NCBI RefSeq assembly: GCF_023093535.1 | Contig: NZ_CP095757.1 | Span: 2,914,001-2,978,000 of the forward strand | Length of the DNA: 64,000 nucleotides | Source: Halovivax limisalsi | GTDB lineage: Archaea > Halobacteriota > Halobacteria > Halobacteriales > Natrialbaceae | Direction of reading: 5' to 3' | In this document: positions 26,093-34,507 of the stretch, piece by piece | How positions within the stretch are numbered: the first letter of the stretch is position 1 | Layout: each line of letters opens with the position of its first letter | The notes under the pieces: model-generated | Seen by the model: only the letters and a program-made list of their open reading frames with translations | Databases searched by the model: none | Told to the model about the DNA's origin: nothing | Position numbers and translations under genes: made by a program

Positions 26093-27142
26093 TCACCGGT
26101 CGGGCATCGTCGAGTAGCGCCGGACGCCCGTCATGTCCGGTCGATCCCTCGACGGTATCGTCGAGTGCGTCCCGCGAGCGAAGCCGCTCACCGACTTGCG
26201 GTCGCCATCGTCCGGACCGCCGAGTAGGCCGTCTTGCCCGTCACCGAGCCCGAAGGGACCGCCGTCATCGTCGTCCCCACCGGCGTCGGGGCGGCCGGAC
26301 TTCGCTTCGTCCGCCGCTCGGTCGTCGTCACCGTCGGCGCCGTCCGCGTCAGCGCCGAGCGCCGCGTCGAGACGGACGCCGGCTTCGTCGACGACGTCGC
26401 CCGCAACGTCGGCGAGTCCGCCGTCCGCACCGTCTGCTTGACTCTCCGCGTCAGCCTCGCCGTCGCCGAGGGTCTCGCTCACCACCTCCATCGCGGCGTC
26501 GACGTCCAGTCCGTCCGCGTCGAGCACGTCGTCCACGTCGGTCCGAACGGCGTCGAGTGCCTCCTGCAGGGCCGACGCGATTTCGTCCCGGTCGTCCCCG
26601 CCGTCGCCCTGGTCGTCCGCCGTTGCAGACGCTGCACCGCGTTCCGTTCCGTCGGCCTCCTCGTCGTCGGTCTCCGCGGCGGCGTCGAGGAGGTCGGCGA
26701 TCGTCGCCACCGCGTCGCGTTCGTCCGCCCCGAAGGAGTCGACGGATTCCGGGTCCGGTTCGTCCGCGTCCTCGTCGACTTCGGACGGAGCGAGTTGCGA
26801 GAGGGACAGCAGGACCCGGAGTTCGGCCACGTCGTCCGGATCGCCCGCCAGAATGGCTGCAGGCACCGATCCGGAATCGTCCGCACCGCCGAGGCCGAGC
26901 GCCGCGAGCAGGGACGCCGGATCGGTCTCCGACAGGATTGTCCACGCTTCGGTCCCGAGAGTTCCCAGCGCTTCTCGCCGATCGTCGTCGATATCGTCGG
27001 CAAGATATCCGTCGGCGGACGCGTCGGGTTCGAGCGTCGCCGCCGCCTCCGAGAGGAGGTCTCGGATCCGTGCGGCGAGGTCGTCCGTGGTTTGGGATGC
27101 GTCGCTCACGGGGTGATCACCGTCGTTATGATTCGTCGCCAT
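26093..27142 (-). CDS. Acidic-operon protein D: long acidic protein with basic tail
   Basis: 349 residues, last gene of a four-gene minus-strand operon. The ATG at 27142 overlaps the end of the preceding gene by 17 bp; a GTG at 27109 is an alternative. The body is overwhelmingly Asp/Glu/Ala with a few helical patches (DDLAARIRDLLSEAAATLE; TEAWTILSETDPASLLAALGLG; VAELRVLLSLSQLAP). The last ~35 residues switch to Arg/Ser/Thr and are basic. No known enzyme motif is present. The pattern of short helices in acidic disorder suggests a scaffold or binding partner for proteins A-C; that is inference. Confidence 0.7.
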   Translation of the reverse strand: MATNHNDGDHPVSDASQTTDDLAARIRDLLSEAAATLEPDASADGYLADDIDDDRREALGTLGTEAWTILSETDPASLLAALGLGGADDSGSVPAAILAGDPDDVAELRVLLSLSQLAPSEVDEDADEPDPESVDSFGADERDAVATIADLLDAAAETDDEEADGTERGAASATADDQGDGGDDRDEIASALQEALDAVRTDVDDVLDADGLDVDAAMEVVSETLGDGEADAESQADGADGGLADVAGDVVDEAGVRLDAALGADADGADGDDDRAADEAKSGRPDAGGDDDDGGPFGLGDGQDGLLGGPDDGDRKSVSGFARGTHSTIPSRDRPDMTGVRRYSTMPDR

Positions 27143-27896
27143 CGCCGGCGGTCTCGAGAATCCGATCGGTCATCTCGTCGCGGGCCAGGTTCGCTTTGAC
27201 GTCGAGATCCTTCGCGATCGACTGGAGGTCGCGGTAGGAGATCGTCTCCAGGTAGGCCCGCAGGGTGTCCGTCTGAAACGATTCGAGGTCGTCGACCTCC
27301 ACGTCCTCGGCGTCGATCTCGTCGACCTCGTCTTCGACGGGTTCGCCGTCAGAGTCGGTCTCCTCACCCTCGGACGCTCCGGTATCCGTCTTCGCCTGCT
27401 CGGCCTCCCCGGAATCCAGCTCGTCGGTCTCCCCGTGGGAGTCCGGCTCCTGGCCCTCCGGCTCGGATTCCGTCTCGTCCGGTTTCGATGCCTCTGTCTC
27501 CGACTCGCCGGGTTCACCCTCGAGGAGTTCGGCGAGCGCCGACCCGAGGCCGGCGTCGCGGGCCGAGTCGACCAGGGTCGCGAGCGCGGAGCCGCGTTCG
27601 CGAGACGTCGAGACCGCGTCCGAGACGCCGCCCCTGACGGCCCCCGCTAGCCCGCGACCGAGGTCGCGCGGGTTCGTCTCCCGATCGACGTCCGCCAGCG
27701 TCTCGTGGACGCGTCGGCCGACCGCGGCTCCGAGTTGGCGCCCGGCCGCCTCACCGAGTCGGGCACCGACCGCCCGTCCGACGCGGGCGGAATCGACCTG
27801 GTCCTGGAGCGACTCGCCGTCGACCAGGCCCCGGACGTCGAGCCGTTCCGTCGCCTCCTCGACGACGACCTCCGTCATCGTATCGTTCTCGCTCAT
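27126..27896 (-). CDS. Acidic-operon protein C: glycine-zipper segment and SAP/HeH-like C-terminus
   Basis: 256 residues. Residues about 36-66 carry regularly spaced small residues (VGRAVGARLGEAAGRQLGAA), a glycine-zipper-like helix. A second helix-rich region follows (to about 130), then an ~80-residue Glu/Asp/Ser-rich disordered linker. The C-terminal 45 residues (LRAYLETISYRDLQSIAKDL, DVKANLARDEMTDRIL) resemble a SAP/HeH-type helix-extension-helix motif, a fold often used to bind nucleic acids. It sits 24 bp after gene B and overlaps gene D. Confidence 0.72.
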   Translation of the reverse strand: MSENDTMTEVVVEEATERLDVRGLVDGESLQDQVDSARVGRAVGARLGEAAGRQLGAAVGRRVHETLADVDRETNPRDLGRGLAGAVRGGVSDAVSTSRERGSALATLVDSARDAGLGSALAELLEGEPGESETEASKPDETESEPEGQEPDSHGETDELDSGEAEQAKTDTGASEGEETDSDGEPVEDEVDEIDAEDVEVDDLESFQTDTLRAYLETISYRDLQSIAKDLDVKANLARDEMTDRILETAGDGDES

Positions 27897-27920
27897 CGTC
27901 TCACCCGTGCACCGCGGACC

Positions 27921-28430
27921 TCAGGACTCGACACTGGCCGCCTCCTCCTCGCTCGACGCGTCCGATTCGTCGTCCGGCGCGTCCTCACCGGACGCCTCGT
28001 CTCGGTCGGTCTCCGCCGATCCCTCCTCGCCCTCTGCGTCGCCGGCGGCTTCCTCGTCGCCGGATTCGTCGCCGGTACGCGCGTCCGAATCATCCTCCGT
28101 CGACTCGCTCTCGCCGGCCGCCTCGTCGCCCTCGCTCTCCGCCTCGTCCTCGCCTTCCGTCTCATCCTCGCTTTCCGTCTCGCTCCCGGCCTCGCCGGAG
28201 TCGTCCGTCGAGAGGAGGTCGTCGACGACGACGGTCCCGATCGTCGCGCCGAGCACCGCGCCGATTTTCTGGCCGGCCATCGCGCCGATGGCCCCGCCGA
28301 GGGCCTCCCCGAGCGGTTCGTCCTCGTCGATCGCGCCCTCCCACTGGGTGCCCTCGAGCAGTTCCTCGATATCGATGCTGTCGGCGATCGATCCGATGTC
28401 GACGCGGTCGGTGAGACTGGATTCACTCAT
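27921..28430 (-). CDS. Acidic-operon protein B: glycine-zipper helix with acidic tail
   Basis: 169 residues. Residues 38-72 form a strongly hydrophobic, Gly/Ala-spaced segment (PLGEALGGAIGAMAGQKIGA, then VLGATIGTVVVDDLL), the classic glycine-zipper pattern for membrane insertion or tight helix packing. The last ~95 residues are almost only Glu, Asp, Ser, Ala and Gly. The start codon overlaps the stop region of gene A by 8 bp, so A and B are translationally coupled. No homologous function can be named. Confidence 0.72.
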   Translation of the reverse strand: MSESSLTDRVDIGSIADSIDIEELLEGTQWEGAIDEDEPLGEALGGAIGAMAGQKIGAVLGATIGTVVVDDLLSTDDSGEAGSETESEDETEGEDEAESEGDEAAGESESTEDDSDARTGDESGDEEAAGDAEGEEGSAETDRDEASGEDAPDDESDASSEEEAASVES

Positions 28431-29490
28431 CGTACTCCTCCGCGGTGGCGCAGTTGTTCGCAGCGCGGTTCGACTCGACGGATCGGCCGCCGTCCGTGGC
28501 CGTCGCCTGCTCCGCTCGCTCGTCCCCGCTCGACGACCCGTCCGCGCCGCCAGCGCGCCGGTCGGCCGCCCGTATCAGGCGCTTCAGGCCCGTCTCGACG
28601 AGCCATGTGACGGCCCGTTCGATCGGCAGCGAAGGCAACAGGCTGCCGACGGCGGATCGGAGTCGGGACCCGATCGAACCGAGGATGCCGGAACCGGGCG
28701 TCTCGCCGTTCGACTCCGCGTCGTCGGAGTCGGCCGCTCCCTGGTCACCCTCGGTACCGGCGTCCGTCTCCTCGTCGCCGGACGACTCGTCGCTCGATCC
28801 CCCGGTATCGGATTCGTCGTCAGCTCCTTCGTCGCCGGTTGCCTCCTCGCCCTCGCTCGACTCGCCCGAACCGCCGACGAACGGGAGCATGCCGAGGACC
28901 CTGTTTTTCAGCCCACCGAGGAGCGATCGGGGAGAGAGTTTCCCGAGGATCGATCCCGGCGATAATTTGCCGAGCAGCCCCGACGAAAGTCCGTCACCGC
29001 CGCCGTCCAGGAGTCCCGCGACCCGCGAGAGGAGGTTCCCCAGGAGCCGCCCCTCGCCGGGAACGGCGGAGACGTCCAGGTCGAGTTCCGGCAGGTGGAT
29101 TTCCAGGCCCAGCAGGTTCACGTGCAGTCCTTCGAGAAGGACGGACAGCACGGTCGATCCCTCGTCGGGGCCGGCCTCCGACGCCTCCTCGATGGTCACT
29201 TCCTGGGCCGCCTGGATTTCGACCGACCCCATGTCGGCGTCCCCGTCGCTCGCCGACTCCTGGTCACCCGCTTGCCCCGCCGATTCACCCCGCTGATCGT
29301 CCGTCTCTCGGTCTCCCGACTGGGGCTCCTGGTCGTGCCCGGATTCCCCGTCGGCCGACTCGGCCGGTTCCGCACCGTCGGACGCTTCTCGCTCCGCGGC
29401 GTCTCTCGCTCCCCGGCGTGATGACGATTCCTGAAGTTGCTCGCCGGCGCTGGATTCGTCTTCCCGTTGTGCGTTCGATGGCGGACCCAT
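28423..29490 (-). CDS. Acidic-operon protein A: conserved LLGL/PGxGxLLGNLL motif and amphipathic repeats
   Basis: 355 residues, first gene of the operon. An acidic disordered leader (1-110) is followed by a compact hydrophobic domain at about 113-162 that includes VNLLGLEIHLPELDLDVSAV and PGEGRLLGNLLSRVAGLLD. As far as I recall, this pattern recurs in uncharacterised, often secreted, actinobacterial proteins ('LNLLGL...LDITAxxGxGNLLGNLLCAVAGLLD'). Then come near-repeats LLGKLSPGS and LLGGL (170-200), another acidic linker, and a C-terminal amphipathic stretch (ILGSIGSRLRSAVGSLLPSL). There is no clear signal peptide. Confidence 0.75.
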   Translation of the reverse strand: MGPPSNAQREDESSAGEQLQESSSRRGARDAAEREASDGAEPAESADGESGHDQEPQSGDRETDDQRGESAGQAGDQESASDGDADMGSVEIQAAQEVTIEEASEAGPDEGSTVLSVLLEGLHVNLLGLEIHLPELDLDVSAVPGEGRLLGNLLSRVAGLLDGGGDGLSSGLLGKLSPGSILGKLSPRSLLGGLKNRVLGMLPFVGGSGESSEGEEATGDEGADDESDTGGSSDESSGDEETDAGTEGDQGAADSDDAESNGETPGSGILGSIGSRLRSAVGSLLPSLPIERAVTWLVETGLKRLIRAADRRAGGADGSSSGDERAEQATATDGGRSVESNRAANNCATAEEYDE

Positions 29491-29781
29491 GTGAGCGAAT
29501 CATCTGGGACAAGAACGCCTGCGGGTCAGGTTCTTGGCCTTGCACGTGCGACGCGCCCGTTTACTCGACGCCGTGGGCCGTCGCAGACGGCCCCGGCCAG
29601 TCCCCGGCGCCACCAACCGAACGCCCACCGTCACCCGGCCAAAGATTCCAAAGTGTAGTTGCACCTATCTCAATTTCTATAAATATAATCGCCCATCAAT
29701 ATTTTGAAGGGGTAAATTACTGGGACTATACTTTAGAAATGCTCGACAAACTATGTTCGTGACGGGTGCGGACCACCAACC
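29491..29781. promoter_or_regulatory. Divergent AT-rich intergenic region between the acidic operon and the ComEC-like gene
   Basis: The part from about 29655 to 29760 is far more AT-rich than its surroundings. On the plus strand TATACTTTAG (about 29738-29747) lies some 35-45 nt before the ATG at 29782. On the minus strand a TATA-like TTTATAG (within CTATAAATATAATC, about 29672-29685) could serve the acidic operon, leaving a leader of roughly 180 nt before 29490. No gene is supported in between. Confidence 0.5.
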
Positions 29782-30975
29782 ATGGTTCGCCGCCTGCTAT
29801 TGCTGGTCGCCGTCGTTTCGTTCGTCCTGCTCGGGGGCTGTCTCTCGGACGGGATCGAGAACGGCCCGTCGATGGAAGGCGAAGCCGACCCCGCCGGTGA
29901 CGGGGGCGACGACTCGACCGGCGGCGCTACGGATTCGGCGGACGGATCGACCGCGCCGGTCGTCGACGAACTCGACGGCGAGGTGCTCGAAATCCACCAC
30001 CTCGACGTCGGCCAGGGGGACGCGACGGTGGTGGTCGAACCCGGCGGGGAGACGATGGTCGTCGATTCGGGCGACTGGCACGACGAGGGCGAAGCGGTCA
30101 TCGACTTCCTCGACGCCCGCGGGATCGACCGCGTCGACCACCTCGTCTCCACCCACGCCCACTCCGACCACATCGGCGGCCACGCCGACCTCATCGAGTA
30201 CCTCGAGACGGAGGGCGACGGCGTCGGCGCGGTCTACGACTCCGGCGTCGCTCACACCACGGAGACCTACGAGAACTACCTCGACGCGATCGAGTCCCAC
30301 GACGTCACCCTCTACGAGGTGCAGGACGGCGATACGATCGACGTCGGCGACGCGAACGTCGAATTTCTGAACCCGCCGGCGGACGCATCGTCGGACGACA
30401 TCGACTACAACAGCGTCGCACTGCGGCTCGCCTACGGCGACGTCACGTACCTGACCACCGGGGACGCCGGCGAGGCCGCGGAGTCTCGCATGGTCGACGA
30501 CCGCGGTGAGGCGCTCGACGTCGACGTCTACCAGGCGGGCCACCACGGCTCGTCGACGAGTTCGACGCCCCCGTTCCTCGACGCCGTCGACCCGTCGATC
30601 GCCGTCGTCTCCAGCGCGTACGACAGTCAGTACGGCCACCCGCACGACGAGGTCCTCCAGGCCTTTGACGATCGCGAGATCGAGACCTACTGGACCGGCG
30701 TCCACGGCGACGTCGTCGTCGCCACCGACGGAACCTCGATCGCGGTGGAGCCGGCGACCGACGGCCCGACGGACGCCGGGGAGTTGCTCGAGGAGAAACC
30801 GGCCGACGAGTCGGCCGCTCCGATGCGCGTCGGCGGGGCTGGCGACCGACCGAGCGTCCACGGGCTGGCCGGTGACGGCGTCTCGGTTCGAACGGACGTC
30901 GACAGCAGCGCGGTACGGATGGGTGTCGGGGGTGGTCCGGTTCGGGCGGGGATTCTTCACGCCGCGAGCGCGTAA
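29782..30975 (+). CDS. Secreted ComEC-like metallo-beta-lactamase-fold lipoprotein
   Basis: 397 residues. A lipoprotein signal (MVRRLLLLVAVVSFVLLGGC) is followed by a Gly/Asp/Ser-rich linker. The MBL domain is of the ComEC type: HHLDVGQGDATVVV, the metal site STHAHSDHIGGH, TGDAGEAAESRM, and VYQAGHHGSSTSS with a final HPHDE. ComEC-type domains are thought to act as nucleases in DNA uptake, but this is the soluble domain alone, anchored outside the cell. The last ~80 residues are low complexity. The DUF3006 gene follows 9 bp downstream, a common pairing. Confidence 0.9.
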   Translation: MVRRLLLLVAVVSFVLLGGCLSDGIENGPSMEGEADPAGDGGDDSTGGATDSADGSTAPVVDELDGEVLEIHHLDVGQGDATVVVEPGGETMVVDSGDWHDEGEAVIDFLDARGIDRVDHLVSTHAHSDHIGGHADLIEYLETEGDGVGAVYDSGVAHTTETYENYLDAIESHDVTLYEVQDGDTIDVGDANVEFLNPPADASSDDIDYNSVALRLAYGDVTYLTTGDAGEAAESRMVDDRGEALDVDVYQAGHHGSSTSSTPPFLDAVDPSIAVVSSAYDSQYGHPHDEVLQAFDDREIETYWTGVHGDVVVATDGTSIAVEPATDGPTDAGELLEEKPADESAAPMRVGGAGDRPSVHGLAGDGVSVRTDVDSSAVRMGVGGGPVRAGILHAASA

Positions 30976-30984
30976 GACTGCACG

Positions 30985-31257
30985 ATGACCGACGAACGAA
31001 CGGCCGTGGTCGATCGGATCGTCGACGGCGAGACGGCGGTGCTGCTCCTCGAAGCCGACAATGAGGTCGTCGACGAGATCACGCTCCCAGTCGATCGGCT
31101 GCCGGAGGCCGGCCGACACGACGGCGCCGTCTACGGCGTCGAGGAGAACGACGGCGAGAGACGAACGCTCTCGTACCGGCCCGAGGAGTCTCGCGATCGG
31201 CGCGAGAGGGCGCAGGATCGATTCGACCAGTTATCCGATCGACTCGGCGAGGAGTGA
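30985..31257 (+). CDS. DUF3006-family small protein
   Basis: 90 residues. The N-terminal half (AVVDRIVDGETAVLLLE, then IPL-type region ITLPVDRLPEAGRHDGAVYGV) fits DUF3006, a small beta-barrel often encoded next to ComEC-like metallohydrolases, as here. The C-terminal 35 residues are a charged helix (ESRDRRERAQDRFDQLSDRL). The ATG at 30985 lies 9 bp after the upstream stop, so the pair forms an operon. Function unknown. Confidence 0.82.
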   Translation: MTDERTAVVDRIVDGETAVLLLEADNEVVDEITLPVDRLPEAGRHDGAVYGVEENDGERRTLSYRPEESRDRRERAQDRFDQLSDRLGEE

Positions 31258-31302
31258 CAGGTCGAGGAAGTTCGACAGGGCGGCGGATTGCCGAGACGAA
31301 CG

Positions 31303-32259
31303 TCACTCGTCCGCGTCGTCACCGGTCGATTCGTCGGTCGCCGACGCGTCGGCGGCCTCGGAGCCGACGTCGTCGGTGGTCGGTTCCGCGTCCATCTCGT
31401 CGAGATCGTCGACCGCTGTCGGCCGGTCGTGCGACTCGCCGGGGTCGGCGAGCGTCGTCGGCTCCTCGGCGGGTTCGTCGATCTCGCCCGTTTCGTCGGG
31501 CCGGTCGGCCGCGTCGCGGAACTCCGCGAGTTCGGCGGGACGACGGGACGGATCGTCGGTCGCGCGCGACGGCCCGGATGAATCGGCGGCGTCGCGGGTC
31601 GAACTGGCGTCGACGCTGTCCGGATCGGGTTCGAGTTCGGGTTCGTCCTGCCGCGGCGTCCCCTCGGAGGTGACCGCGGCGTCCGTTCGACGCGGCTCCG
31701 TGACCGGTTCGATATCGGCGTCGGCGGTCGTGGATTCGTCGGTCGGACCGGCGGCGTCGGTTCGCGACCCGACGTCCTCCGTCCGCCGAATTTCGGCTTC
31801 GGGATCGCCGCCCGTCGCCTCGGTCGGATCGACGGCGAGATCGGCGGCCGGTTCGTCGACCGCTGCCGACGGGTCCGGTTCGTCGTTCGACGATGGACCC
31901 GCCGAGTCGTTCGACGACCGACTCGTTTGGTCGTTCGACGGCGGTTCCGTCGGGTCGCGCTCGTCGCCGACGTCCGGCGACGTCCCGCTCGCGGTCCCGA
32001 CCGTCCCACCTTGCACGGCGAGGTCCGCGTCGAGTCGGATCGCCTCGTCCGTGACCGAGGCGATCACCTCGTGGCGAACGGGGACGGCCGCGTCGTCGCC
32101 CGGCGCCCACCCGACGGCCGCAGCGATCGAGTCGAGCGCGTCCGGGTCCGGATCGACGAAGACGGTCTCGTCCGCGACGTCCGTGACCACGCCGATCGGA
32201 TCGCCCGTGTGGCGTTCGACGCGCTTGCCGACGTCCGCCTCGGTGAGCTGTGGAACCAT
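31303..32259 (-). CDS. PRC-barrel-like protein with ~240-residue disordered acidic tail
   Basis: 318 residues from the ATG at 32259 (MVPQLTEADVGKRV). The first ~80 residues look like a PRC-barrel: VGKRVERHTGDPIGVVTDVADETVF, then a second half with VRHEVIASVTDEAIRL. The remainder is Asp/Glu/Pro/Ser/Thr-rich and almost certainly disordered, as in the acidic operon nearby. PRC-barrels bind RNA-processing or photosynthetic-complex proteins in other systems; nothing specific can be said here. It converges on the DUF3006 gene. Confidence 0.75.
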   Translation of the reverse strand: MVPQLTEADVGKRVERHTGDPIGVVTDVADETVFVDPDPDALDSIAAAVGWAPGDDAAVPVRHEVIASVTDEAIRLDADLAVQGGTVGTASGTSPDVGDERDPTEPPSNDQTSRSSNDSAGPSSNDEPDPSAAVDEPAADLAVDPTEATGGDPEAEIRRTEDVGSRTDAAGPTDESTTADADIEPVTEPRRTDAAVTSEGTPRQDEPELEPDPDSVDASSTRDAADSSGPSRATDDPSRRPAELAEFRDAADRPDETGEIDEPAEEPTTLADPGESHDRPTAVDDLDEMDAEPTTDDVGSEAADASATDESTGDDADE

Positions 32260-32354
32260 GTGGGGGCCGACGGTCGGTTCCGGGAAGCCGATGCTGCCTG
32301 CAGCAGACGGCGGTGGCCGGTCAGGTAGCGTCGGCCGGTGACGCCGGTGCCAGA

Positions 32355-33050
32355 TCACGCGTCTTTCCACTCGCCGTGCTCGCCGTCGCGAAACTCCTCT
32401 TTGGCCTGGCGCTCCCGCGGCCACGCGAGGACGCCGATGACCGTCGCGTAGAACGCCACAATAGCGGCGACGACCGCGATGCCCGGAATCGTCCCGACGG
32501 CGGCCGCGTCGAGGCCCACTTCGCCGGGTGCGAACGCCGTGATCCGGACGAGCCAGGCGACGAGCAGGACGAACAGGAGCGGGGCGTAGATCCGCCGGAG
32601 CCGATTTGAAACCGCCTCGTGGATCGACACCTTCCGCGTGGGCCGCCGGTAGTCGTCGCCGAGTTCGACGCGCCAGTCGTCGTGGGTCACCCCGCTCTCC
32701 GGATCGAGCGCGTCGGCGAGCAGGTTCTGCTGGAAGAGGCGAACCCGAGCGCGGTAGACGTCGTAATCCCGATACCGCCTGGCCTCGACGAGGAGGAAAA
32801 CGGCCGCGACGACCATCGCCACGAGCAACACGTAGTGGGGATTATCCGGGCTCGAGAAGGCCCACGTGAGGATCGCCGCGATCACCGTCACCGTCCAGGT
32901 CGTCGTCTGGTCGAGGCGCGACCGCCAGGTCGTCTCCCGGTCCAGTTCGCCGCGGTAGGCGTCGCCCAGGACGCCGATCATCGGCGTGAGCTCCGCGTCG
33001 ATCTCCGCGCCCAGTTCCGCGTCTCCCGCGTCGCTCGAGTCATCGCTCAT
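32355..33050 (-). CDS. DUF2270-family membrane protein
   Basis: 231 residues. The DUF2270 pattern is clear: MIGVLGDAYRGELDRETTWR, then RLDQTTTWTVTVIAAILTWAFS and HYVLLVAMVVAAVFLLVEARRYRDYDVYRARVRLF in sequence. Two C-terminal helices follow (about 165-180 and 195-215). The N-terminus and the loop after helix 2 (about residues 90-150) are cytoplasmic and charged. The function of the family is not known. Confidence 0.88.
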   Translation of the reverse strand: MSDDSSDAGDAELGAEIDAELTPMIGVLGDAYRGELDRETTWRSRLDQTTTWTVTVIAAILTWAFSSPDNPHYVLLVAMVVAAVFLLVEARRYRDYDVYRARVRLFQQNLLADALDPESGVTHDDWRVELGDDYRRPTRKVSIHEAVSNRLRRIYAPLLFVLLVAWLVRITAFAPGEVGLDAAAVGTIPGIAVVAAIVAFYATVIGVLAWPRERQAKEEFRDGEHGEWKDA

Positions 33051-33136
33051 ACGCGCTCACGATCGAACCACGCCGCCGACGGTCAAGTAGCTGCGAGGAC
33101 GACCGGCCGATCGCATCGCGAACGACCGTGAGCAGG

Positions 33137-33577
33137 TCAGCCGTCGTCGGTCACCCGCACGGCGTCACCGATCGACGCCTCGACGACGTCGACATCGTTC
33201 TGCATGGAGACGCGGCCAGCGTCCGGACGGTACTCGAGGACGCCCCGGTCCGCGAGGTTCGGGAGGTGGTCGTGGTGGAGAGCGATGGAGAGGCGATCGA
33301 TCGCGTCCGCGGGGAACTCGGGGCGGTGAGCGGCGACATCTCCGGAGTCCGGGTCGTGGCGGCGAGCGGCGTCTCCAGTATCCGGATCGTCCCCGGCGCG
33401 TCGAGCAGCGGCGTCCCCGCCAGCGGCGAAGTTCTCGGCGCGTCGATCCGCGAGACGTCGGGCGAGCGCCGGGATGCGGATCGAGCCCTCCTCGTCCAGG
33501 ATCCGGCAGATGCCGCTGCGGACGCGGTTGAGCACGAGCGATCGGTCGTCGACGGTCGCGTCGATTGCGTGGGCCAT
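33137..33577 (-). CDS. Winged-helix domain protein (DUF7344-like)
   Basis: 146 residues. Two helix-rich halves flank a low-complexity Ala/Asp/Arg linker (about residues 50-85). The N-terminal part (RSGICRILDEEGSIRIPALARRLADR) and the C-terminal part (RLSIALHHDHLPNLADRGVLEY) together give the winged-helix pattern 'LHH.HLP.L...G.v.y' found in many haloarchaeal putative regulators. The linker interrupting the domain is unusual in length. Targets are unknown. Confidence 0.75.
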   Translation of the reverse strand: MAHAIDATVDDRSLVLNRVRSGICRILDEEGSIRIPALARRLADRRAENFAAGGDAAARRAGDDPDTGDAARRHDPDSGDVAAHRPEFPADAIDRLSIALHHDHLPNLADRGVLEYRPDAGRVSMQNDVDVVEASIGDAVRVTDDG

Positions 33578-33629
33578 CGTGGCGTATCGTACGTGACCAC
33601 CGACACCCCTGAGGACCCCGGCTGTACTA

Positions 33630-34319
33630 TCAGTGCGTTAAATCGGGGTCGGGAGAATCGGGAGCCGCGTACGCCGAGGAGACGACGAGCGTGTTGCCGA
33701 TCAGCGACTGGTGACCCCGCTGGATGCGTTTGCCGAGCGATTGTTGCGTGATGTCCAGTTCAGCGGCGATCTCCGCGAGCGAGGACTGCCGCGGCGTCTC
33801 GAAGTAGCCGTGTTCCCAGGCGGTTACCAGCGCTTCCTGCTGTTTCGGGGTGAGCCCGTACTGTCCGCCGGTCTTCGGCTGGGAGAGTTCCGACAGTTGT
33901 TGGAGGGAGAAGGCGATCCGATTCTCCTGACAGTACTCCTGGAAGACCTGGAGCTGGTCGCGCTCGTCGAAGCGGATGCGAAGCTCCCAGCGTTCGTCGG
34001 TGCCGACGGCCTCGAGGATGACCGCGTCGAGGTCGGTGTAGACGTACAGGACCGACTGGACCCGATTCGTCCACGACGCCCGGTACAGCGCGGAGTCCTG
34101 GAACTCGTCGAGCTTGTCGACGTCCTCGATCGTCGGGTCCTCGCCGGCCGCGCGTTCGAACTGCGACGGTCGCACCCCGGAGACCCAGAAATACGGCGTC
34201 AGCACCTCGTCGGTGACGACGACGCGCTCGATCTCGATCGCCATCTCCGGGAGAGCCGTCAGCGTCTTGTGCAGCGCGAACGCGGCGGAGGGGACGTGGA
34301 ATTCGCCGAAGAGACTCAC
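33630..34319 (-). CDS. HTH-10 (bacterio-opsin activator type) transcriptional regulator
   Basis: 229 residues from the GTG at 34319 (VSLFGEFHVPSAAFAL), the usual start of this family. The N-terminal 160 residues form the Bat-type sensory/oligomer domain. The HTH-10 domain follows: GGQYGLTPKQQEALVTAWEHGYFETPRQSSLAEIAAELDITQQSLGKRIQRG is spread over about residues 150-205 and contains the family's 'LT..Q.e.l..A...GYfe.PR..tl.elA..lgis'. It is likely a DNA-binding regulator. Not obviously linked to the divergent DUF502 gene. Confidence 0.9.
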   Translation of the reverse strand: MSLFGEFHVPSAAFALHKTLTALPEMAIEIERVVVTDEVLTPYFWVSGVRPSQFERAAGEDPTIEDVDKLDEFQDSALYRASWTNRVQSVLYVYTDLDAVILEAVGTDERWELRIRFDERDQLQVFQEYCQENRIAFSLQQLSELSQPKTGGQYGLTPKQQEALVTAWEHGYFETPRQSSLAEIAAELDITQQSLGKRIQRGHQSLIGNTLVVSSAYAAPDSPDPDLTH

Positions 34320-34507
34320 ATCCGCCTCTGGGAGGCTACCCCCATAAACGGTGAGATCGATCCGTGTGGCGGACAGTCGCGCCGATCTCACCCGTCGGAC
34401 GCCGTGCGATCGGCTCCCGCTCGTTGCCGGCGAGTGGCCGTGTCGGAGTCGTGGTCGGGCCGCGCGGTTCCCCGAAGGCTTTCGAGCCGGCGACGGATAC
34501 AGGTACC

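Noticed and set aside
26093-29490. Gas-vesicle (gvp) cluster
   Set aside because: The proteins are acidic and clustered as in gvp loci, but no GvpA-like or GvpN-like sequence is present.
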